Assembly (NCBI GenBank): GCA_022813625.1
Contig: JAKLMB010000067.1
Location: 1-14,451 of the forward strand
Length of the DNA stretch: 14,451 nt
Source: Aaosphaeria pasadenensis
Lineage: Eukaryota > Ascomycota > Dothideomycetes > Pleosporales
Reading direction: 5' to 3'
The translations under genes were made by a program, and so were the position numbers. Within the stretch, counting starts at the first letter, position 1. Every line of letters starts with the position of its first letter. Under the pieces are notes generated by a model, which was given only the letters and a program-made list of their open reading frames with translations, did not search any database and was not told the origin of the DNA. This document shows positions 8,871-14,451 of this stretch, in pieces.

Positions 8871-9465
8871 TTAGTGGGAGGACCAGCAAGGAAACGGTTC
8901 TAGCTTACTTCGAATAGAATCATCAACCTCAGCCTTTACTCCAGCTGAGGTTTCCATTGTCTCTACTTGTTTTTGCCCCCACATAGCTTGATCTTCCGGC
9001 TGCAGATTGTTGCTGAGCACCTTGTTCATGGTGAACATATGGATTCCCTCCGTATCGAACACTGCCTGCATGACCTCATTGCATTGGATGTATCGTTCGT
9101 CCGTCGGATCTTGAAGGTTGTGGGTTTTGATGTATTGCTAGATTTTCTAGACAACTTAGGGGCGTGAGAGCAATCTGTTAATTAATATAACTCAAGATAA
9201 ATACTGCATACTTATACTTTTAGTGCATCAACTAGCTTTGCTAAAGGCGTTAAGAGCCTGTATAGTTTCTGTAGCTTAATTAATAATGTATGGAGATACT
9301 TTAGGGTAAGGATCTATACATGAAAGCTTTCCTATACTGCTGTTGTTGAGAGGTAAATTGACTTGTAAGATACAAGCCGTGCTAGAAGCGTGTAGGGTAC
9401 TTAAGTCTGCAGCCTTATAGAGACACGATATAGACTGCACATTAAGAACAATGCCCTGCCTGTTT
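8871..9465 (-). pseudogene. DEK_C/SWIB-domain (UAF30-like) gene, broken
   Basis: Read on the minus strand in one constant frame. The upstream part (about 9380-9465) reads SISCLYKAADLSTLHASS, like the start of a DEK_C domain. The part at 9000-9175 reads LSRP-stop-VV-stop-KI-stop-QYIKTHNLQDP, then MQAVFDTEGIHMFTMNKVL; these are diagnostic of the SWIB/MDM2 fold in the RNA polymerase I factor UAF30 and its relatives. The three stops in the SWIB core (9156-9158, 9147-9149, 9138-9140) sit where Gln, Gln or Lys, and Trp are expected: CAA to TAA, CAG to TAG and TGG to TAG would explain them. Three further stops lie between the domains. There is no frameshift over about 590 nt, so the damage is substitution only, as in RIP. 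Intact relatives are about 230-280 residues. The first residue is not identifiable. Confidence 0.85.
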
Positions 9466-10114
9466 AATACATTATGCCTTCTGTTTTCAGCTTTGTTGTT
9501 AAGTGGAAAGAACAGACATTCCTAAATTACAAGGAGCGTCTCTTTTATATTGGCATCGTACTGTTTGCTCCTAAGGGCAGTACAAGCGTCTCAGATGATG
9601 ATATAGCTTTGGAAATGTTTGGTGATGGATACCGCGTCTTAATTTTCTCAAGGAACACAAGAATCATTTTATAGCTTGTGCTTTCGATCAACTTCAAGCA
9701 GGCAAAACGTTCGCTTAATGTGTTTTATTGCACTGTTCGTTTCGTTTAGTCGGAGCCACCAACCCTATGATTTAGTCAATAGATGTTGTTCTCTACCTTG
9801 TTGTTGAGGTCGTTTATCCACTGGTTGGGTTCGCGAATGCTTGAAAGAGCAGCAGATGGATCGTCAATAATTATTGATTGGTTGATATGATCCTAACGTT
9901 ACTTGGTTTCAGCCGCGATTATTCCGTCGCTATGCCTGGTTTGGCTGGCTTGGCAGACAGCAGACGCGGCGCAGACGTTCATCCGCGCCTCCCCAACGTC
10001 ACCCCTGTTGTCAAGAGCCATCTGTCCCCAGCGGCCTGCTGTTTTCCCTCAACCACTATCTACATATGCTTTGCCGAGCTCATCTAGATACTAGTTCTAC
10101 TAACTGTGTACAGT
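9466..10114. other. Unassigned; probable debris and LINE 3' flank
   Basis: A 66-codon plus-strand frame (9474-9674, ATG start) contains GYRVLIFSRNTRIIL, which recalls SNF2 helicase motif V-type sequence, but nothing upstream or downstream extends it. Two overlapping frames at 9878-10094 are antisense to the likely 3' untranslated part of the retrotransposon relic. Composition changes from AT-rich to GC-richer near 9930. Confidence 0.3.
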
Positions 10115-10560
10115 GTGTTAGGTTCGTAGAGACGTCTGCCCCTTATTTGCAACCGCGATACCTCCAGTCTCCCCCCAGCACTCGGCCGTCGTTCACGCGT
10201 CTCCAATCCCACTTGCCCAAGGATCTGCGCCCGTTCTATGAACTCGATAGCTTTAGTGGCTAGCTGTGGCTTGTTCAGGATAGCCCGGGGGTTGTATCGT
10301 CCTGGAAAGTCGCCGAATACCTGATTGCCGGGAGGCCCCTGTAGATCTGGCAGCGAAGCAGTATGTGGGCGACGATCAGCCTAGATCCGTCATCACATGT
10401 GCATCCGTAAACATTGACACAACAATCGAACTTCAGCCGCTCCTCTTTCCACTGTCGCTTCGAATGCCCAACACCTTGTCTGACCGCGACGGAAGCAGCC
10501 TCAAGTGCCTGCAAAATCCTCCTCCGAAACTCAACCCCACCGTTACCGAATAGGGAGCTT
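10115..10560 (-). mobile_element. 3' end of a degraded non-LTR retrotransposon (LINE)
   Basis: On the minus strand a 113-codon frame (10616-10275) ends with a zinc-knuckle-like pattern at 10350-10403: C-x-C, seven residues on a His, then Cys (CTCDDGSRLIVAHILLRC), and QIYRGL. Fungal Tad/I-type LINE polyproteins end with such a motif. A one-base frame change downstream restores the next conserved block at 10213-10284: RYNPRAILNKPQLATKAIEF, then IERAQILGQ, matching the terminal 'L-N-x-P-x-A-x-K-A-x-x-F ... L-G-Q' signature of these proteins. The reverse transcriptase and RNase H parts are not in the window, consistent with a 5'-truncated copy. No clear poly(A) tail or target duplication is seen. 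Confidence 0.7.
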
Positions 10561-10721
10561 CGGGAAGGAGGGGAGGACAGCTCCGTGAAGAATGTGGTTC
10601 GCTGAGAGGATGTCATTCTGCGAGGAGATGTGACTTTCAGGATATGACAGAATATTGTGTCAAGTCCATTCTCCGCTTTCGCAGTTATTACATGCTCATC
10701 TTTGGTTGAGGCTAGCTAGCC

Positions 10722-11441
10722 ATGCGGCTCAGTCTGGTCCCTGGAGTGGGTCCTGTTCTGAGAGATCAGAATTCCACGATGTTTGCAGCATAGACGAGCT
10801 GGAACTGCTCGGCTTTGTCCCTCATCCCACCTATGCGCTGCTGCTTATATTCCCGGTCTCCGAGACATGCGAGTTTCCGCATTCAGGAAGACACAGAAAC
10901 AGGAGTATGAGGGTGACGGCCCCAATGAAGAGGTCATCTGGTACAAACATACTATCGGCAATGCTTGCGGCCTAATCGGCCTGCTTTCTAATGGGGAGGC
11001 GCGAAACAGAATCGGTGGGTAGCGTACCTCTCGTGGTCGCAGTGCACTCCATAGGGCTAACTTTTACACCGGGGCCGAACTCCAGTCTCACCAAGTTCTT
11101 AACTGATGCTATTCCTCTGAAACCCCTCGAGCAAGCCGACCTACTTTACCAGTCCCAAGCTCTCGAGAGCGCTCACCAAGATGCGGCTACCAGTGGCGAT
11201 ACAGGCCGCCTTCGTCAGATGACACGGTCGACCTCACTACGTGTGCTTCGTAAAGTCTGTAACAACCATCTGTAGGAGATGGACGGTCGCCGCAAAAGTC
11301 CCCTCGACCGCGGCTAGCTTACAAGAGTAGATGTCCTCAGCGTCAAGGCCCTAAATCTCGGTGTACGGAGCTTCCTTAGACGCGAGGCGGAAGCTGGAGG
11401 GGGTGGTCAGTTTCATCGTTCTGGCAGAAGCTCTTTACTGA
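10722..11441 (+). pseudogene. Ubiquitin C-terminal hydrolase (peptidase C12, UCH-L type), broken
   Basis: Intact UCH-L proteins (about 230-260 residues) cleave small adducts from ubiquitin's C-terminus. Here the frame at 10766-10870 gives EFHDVCSIDELELLGFVPHP and YALLLIFPVSET. The next frame gives EEVIWYKHTIGNACGLIGLL, with the catalytic Cys at 10966-10968. The Gln normally before TIGNAC is His, and about three residues after GLIGLL are missing. The following frame gives PNSSLTKFLTDAIPLKPLEQ, DLLYQSQALESAHQDAATSG, then a short HYVCFVKS piece in another frame. The next gives NNHL-stop-EMDGRRKSPLDRG (catalytic His at 11267-11269; the TAG at 11273 replaces Trp) and DVLSVKALNLGVRSFLRRE. The end reads VSFIVLAEALY-stop at 11441, in yet another frame. 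At least five frame changes break it, and the GC content is not depressed. The N-terminal start is uncertain. Confidence 0.9.
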
Positions 11442-12153
11442 GTGTCAGCGGACTTCTCTGCACACCGTGCTCCACGTCTGATCTAGGTATTCGCATCCGA
11501 ATATAGATCGAGCAGCGAATGATGGTCCTGGAGTCTCCATTATCCGCTGATGCATTTGTCTTACCCCCTGGGGAAAGCCGCTTGCGTCTCATACCTCTTC
11601 TTTCTCGACAGGCATTGTAGCTATAGTGTGCGTCGGAAGCGGTTAGGTTTCAATCCAGAAAATCTTTCACAAGCAACGTCTAAGCAAATGAAAATAGCGA
11701 CGATTCCAGCATATGAACGTCGTTCTCGACCATACTTGGCGGAGGAGGTAGACGACAACAATTACACATGATTCAGACCTGGACCTTGACAATTCCATTC
11801 TTTATACCGTCCCCCTACGACTTTGTGAGATACCTCGTAGAAGGGTTACCCGTGCTTGTCTCACTGAGGATTGCTACTGACTGGTTGGATATCCGCAGAT
11901 ACTGTCCACCATCCCTTGGAACGTTTTCAGCATCGCAACGCTACATATATAGCATGCCGGATTCGACTACTCAAAATCCAGTCTGCTGCAATTTGCATCT
12001 GAGACATCGGATTATCCTAACCGCACATTCTGCTGATGTAGGAACATCTTCAAATGAGTTATTAGGCGACAATCGCTCATGGAGTCGAACCTTTTGCTCT
12101 CATCGCTTTGATTATTTTGGTTGCCCTAACCCTTCTGCTCACCTCGTGTGACG
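11442..12153 (+). other. Upstream region of the receptor gene; unassigned frames
   Basis: Two frames deserve mention: 11550-11771 (73 codons; RRKRLGFNPENLSQATSKQ, then an acidic YLAEEVDDNNY) and a neighbouring frame that continues it from about 11760 (DSDLDLDNSILYTVPLRL, CEIPRRR) to a TGA near 11880. Together they read like one frameshifted acidic/basic protein, but I do not recognise a family. The 127-codon frame at 11768-12151 overlaps and looks like a shadow. The receptor promoter must lie in the last few hundred bases. Confidence 0.3.
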
Positions 12154-13655
12154 ATGCAAGACGGCCTTAGTACCTCCAAGCTTTTCGATGAGAGAAAGAC
12201 GTTCAACGTGCAGGTAGCAGCGGCTGCATGTACAGCCGTCTCAATGACAGCCTCCTTCATTGCCATTTATTGGTTTTGTCGGATGGAGAAACGGTTTCGC
12301 CATAGGTATGCCTTTGAGTTACACCGGAGGATTGGGTACTGACGACTGTGCAGACTGATCATGTTTCTGATCTTCGGCGATGCAATGAAGGCGACATGGC
12401 TGTTTGTATTCGCTGTTACCTCGATAGCAAGAGGCACCGTCCCTACGCAGTCCTCGTTGTGTCAAGCAAGTGGTTTTCTCGTCCAATACGGTGCAGAGAC
12501 AAGTGGTCAGTAGAACGATATGATGCCTACTTGGCTTGTTGCTGACTATGGCCAGACTACTCTGTGCTTGTCATGGCAGTGCACAGTGCCATCCATGTCT
12601 TCCAAACACCCAATGTATCCGGCAGCGAGGGTCTTTATCCGTACCGAACATATGTCTACACTGGAGCATTCCTCATCCCGGGAATGATGGCTGGACTAGC
12701 CTTCATCAACCCTCAGTGGGGCTACATGTCCCAAGGAGCATTTTGTTCGCTTCCACTTCGGCCCTTCTGGTATCGCCTGGCTTTAACATGGATTCCACGA
12801 TACTTAATTGCTATCGTGATCCTTAGCTTAGCCGTTGCGATCTACGCTCACGTAGGCTTTGAATTCCGTGCTATCTCCAATCTCAGTGAAGGTGTCAAAC
12901 CCTTGGTGTCGACGATCACTCCGAGGCTCTCAGCTGCCGAGATGGAAGAAGGGATCATCGGAGAGCCATCTAACACACACCAACCAGAGATGCCATTTGC
13001 TCCCACCGAGACGAGAGCCTCTTCGGTGGTACACAACACCGCGGCCTCATGCCGAGCTTGTCAAGCCGCCTCCCTAAACGAGACCACGGTTTCCCTTCTA
13101 GACGCTCTCCAACACGGCTCACGCTCAGCCTCCGTCCAATCCCCCACAGGTCCCCACAATAGCGAAGCTCCCCTCTTACCCATCCCCATACGCAGCAGCA
13201 TTGTCAAGTCCAAAGTCTGCCTCTCCTTGCAACCAGACATAGAGGATTATCCTCCGCCTACCAATTCTGGAAACGCGTCTCCCCTTTCTGAATGCCCAAA
13301 CATCACCGTTCAGCGCCGAATGGTACAGAAAAGAGCACGGATCCACAAGCAGTTGCGCCTGATTTTTATTTATCCGTTAATGTACACTCTAATGTGGTCG
13401 GTACCGTTTGTGAACCACTGCATGACCTACCAAGACCGTTGGGCCATTAATCCCCTCTACTGGCTTAGCTTCATAAGCACAATCTGCGTTACGCTTATGG
13501 GATCTGTGGATTGTCTGATCTTCACGCTCCGCGAGCGGCCCTGGCGACACATACCTTTTTCGGACGGGACATTCTTTGGCTCCTTCATCACCTGGCGTGA
13601 GCTGGCTACAACCTCGCAAGGCGGCGTACGTCGACCCGCCGATTGCATTTCATGA
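12154..13655 (+). CDS. Git3/Gpr1-class G protein-coupled receptor
   Basis: Three exons (12154-12305, 12354-12505, 12556-13655) join to 467 codons. Intron 1 (12306-12353) runs GTATGC...CAG with branch site TACTGAC; intron 2 (12506-12555) runs GTCAGT...CAG with GCTGAC. An in-frame TAA at 12127 bounds the start. Seven helices lie at about residues 18-40, 52-76, 88-118, 136-152, 177-202, 366-387 and 399-424. Family landmarks are CRMEKRFRHRLIMFL after helix 1, VLVMAVHSAIHVF in helix 3, GLYPYR, CSLPLRPFWYRLALTWIPRY before helix 5, and RERPWRHIPFSDGTF after helix 7. The third intracellular loop is long (about residues 209-354), Ser/Pro/Thr-rich and non-conserved. This class (Git3 N-terminal plus Gpr1/Gpa2 C-terminal domains) senses glucose, amino acids or other nutrients in fungi and signals through a G-alpha to cAMP. 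The ligand here is unknown. It acts in the plasma membrane and appears intact. Confidence 0.85.
12306..12353 (+). other. Intron 1 of the receptor gene
   Basis: 48 nt, GTATGC at the 5' end, TACTGACG branch-site match 12 nt or so before a CAG acceptor. Removing it joins RFRH to RLIMFL in phase and restores the conserved junction between helix 1 and helix 2. The intron contains an in-frame stop if unspliced. Confidence 0.85.
12506..12555 (+). other. Intron 2 of the receptor gene
   Basis: 50 nt, GTCAGT donor, GCTGACT branch site and CAG acceptor. Splicing joins QYGAETS to DYSVLVMAVH, the conserved third helix of the family. Unspliced reading meets TAG within the intron. Confidence 0.85.
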
Positions 13656-13937
13656 TGGCACAGCGTTGACGGTTTGATTCCCTACCGCTAGTAACGTTAT
13701 CCACGCTGAAGAAAAGATTGGCGAGAGGTTGCTGTCATGAGGTTGTTCAAAGAAAGAATCCGCGTTCCGGATCCGCAAATCATAGCTTTTGGCATGACTG
13801 CCGACAACCACGATTCCGAAATGGGCCCATTCATCATTGCTGAATGAATTGAAGGGATACCACTTAGCTTCATCATGGAGTTCCAACAAGCTAATGCTCA
13901 CCCGGTTGTAACAACTACTATAAAGGAACGCTAACAT
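13650..13937 (-). CDS. Hypothetical protein, convergent with the receptor gene
   Basis: 95 codons from ATG 13937 to a stop that overlaps the last 6 bases of the receptor frame. The sequence has a protein-like look: LLELHDEAKWYPFNSFSNDE, then WAHFGIVVVGSHAKSYDLRI, then RNADSFFE and a hydrophobic SSAWITLLAVGNQTV. I do not recognise a family. The codon context is unremarkable. A splice-like CTTTCTCAG lies just before the chosen ATG, so the ORF could be the last exon of a longer gene, or a fragment of a decayed one. No signal peptide or full membrane segment is evident. Confidence 0.35.
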   Translation of the reverse strand: MLAFLYSSCYNRVSISLLELHDEAKWYPFNSFSNDEWAHFGIVVVGSHAKSYDLRIRNADSFFEQPHDSNLSPIFSSAWITLLAVGNQTVNAVPS

Positions 13938-14375
13938 CTGAGAAAGCACCTCAACTCTGCCCACACTGTTTCAAGCAATCTTGACATGCTATAAATGTTT
14001 ATTCGGCTGTTTCCTTAACTTTGTTCAGGTCTAATAGGAACGTTACGAGAGTCTTTCGCCTGTTGTTACCGTTTTCCTCGCTGCAACTATCTAAATCTCA
14101 ACTGTTGACACCGGTTATACTAATTGAATATACCTTTTAGGAGCAGGAATCCTAGAGCATTAAACAAATAAGATGACTCTGTAAGCTTAAGGTCACATTG
14201 CCTCTAGCATTTGTTAGGTAGCGAGGTTTCTTCATGTAGAGCGAACATGATCTTAGAAAATGGCGCAAGCAACTCAGCTTGGTTATAATGCATTAAATAA
14301 AACATAATTAATTACATACTATTCCCTTTCAGAATTTCCTCGACAGTTGCATAATTATTCTTTTCCGCTTTATCT

Positions 14376-14377
<2 letters not shown>
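13938..14377. other. AT-rich end region, no gene seen
   Basis: This stretch has no open frame of note. It is AT-rich, particularly 14280-14330, and shows no telomere repeat (TTAGGG/CCCTAA) before the G run. It may carry the upstream part of the minus-strand ORF at 13650-13937. Confidence 0.4.

Positions 14378-14451
<74 letters not shown>
14378..14451. repeat. Homopolymer of 74 G at the window end
   Basis: Every base from 14378 to the last base is G, following CTTTATCTTT. Fungal telomeres are TTAGGG-type, so this is not one. A pure run of this length exactly at a sequence end is typical of no-signal calls or assembly artefacts. A genuine poly-G tract cannot be excluded, and the window end may or may not be the contig end. 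Confidence 0.95.

Noticed and set aside
9474..9674. GYRVLIFSRNTRIIL resembling SNF2 helicase sequence
   Set aside because: Only about eight residues match; no other helicase motif is found in any frame nearby.
10275..10616. Independent 113-residue gene on the minus strand
   Set aside because: Its end matches a LINE zinc knuckle and the next conserved LINE block continues in a neighbouring frame, so it is a retrotransposon fragment.
12081..12091. Perfect tRNA B-box word on the minus strand
   Set aside because: The flanking bases cannot form a T-stem or acceptor stem and no A-box lies at the right distance.
14378..14451. Telomere
   Set aside because: No TTAGGG-type repeat unit is present; the tract is pure G.

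Overview
The window looks like accessory, partly decayed nuclear DNA from a filamentous ascomycete. A Dothideomycete/Pleosporales-type fungus is my best guess, but no species can be named from sequence alone. The evidence is: a receptor gene with two very short introns (48 and 50 nt, each with a CTGAC-type branch site); a fungal-only nuclease/kinase fusion family; a decayed non-LTR retrotransposon tail; and pseudogenes whose stop codons look like C:G to T:A changes, as left by repeat-induced point mutation (RIP).

Layout. Bases 1-684 hold no gene I can name, but include a hairpin with 20-bp arms (507-555). At 685-1705 (+) lies the broken 5' third of a CSC1/OSCA-type (RSN1_TM, PHM7_cyt) membrane channel gene. 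Bases 1706-4420 are unassigned and become AT-rich, with degenerate coiled-coil reading frames at 3393-4420. The largest intact gene, 4793-7099 (-), encodes 768 residues: an acidic/basic coiled coil, a PD-(D/E)XK-like nuclease domain and a C-terminal atypical kinase. Bases 7100-8469 are mostly empty. A short MADS-box-like ORF sits at 8470-8715 (+), with a CCG-N4-CGG site just upstream. At 8871-9465 (-) is a broken DEK_C/SWIB (UAF30-like) gene. At about 10115-10560 (-) is the 3' end of a LINE. At 10722-11441 (+) is a ubiquitin C-terminal hydrolase (peptidase C12) pseudogene. At 12154-13655 (+) is an intact three-exon, seven-helix receptor of the Git3/Gpr1 class, and an unnamed ORF at 13650-13937 (-) converges on it. 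The window ends in 74 consecutive G, most likely a contig-end artefact.

I see no operon-like cooperation. The main picture is a gene graveyard: three unrelated housekeeping-type genes (channel, chromatin/transcription factor, deubiquitinase) are dead here, interleaved with transposon debris. Two or three genes remain intact: the nuclease-kinase fusion, the receptor and perhaps the MADS-like ORF. Two pseudogenes are damaged mainly by stop codons explicable as C-to-T or G-to-A changes, the third mainly by small indels, so more than one decay history is recorded.
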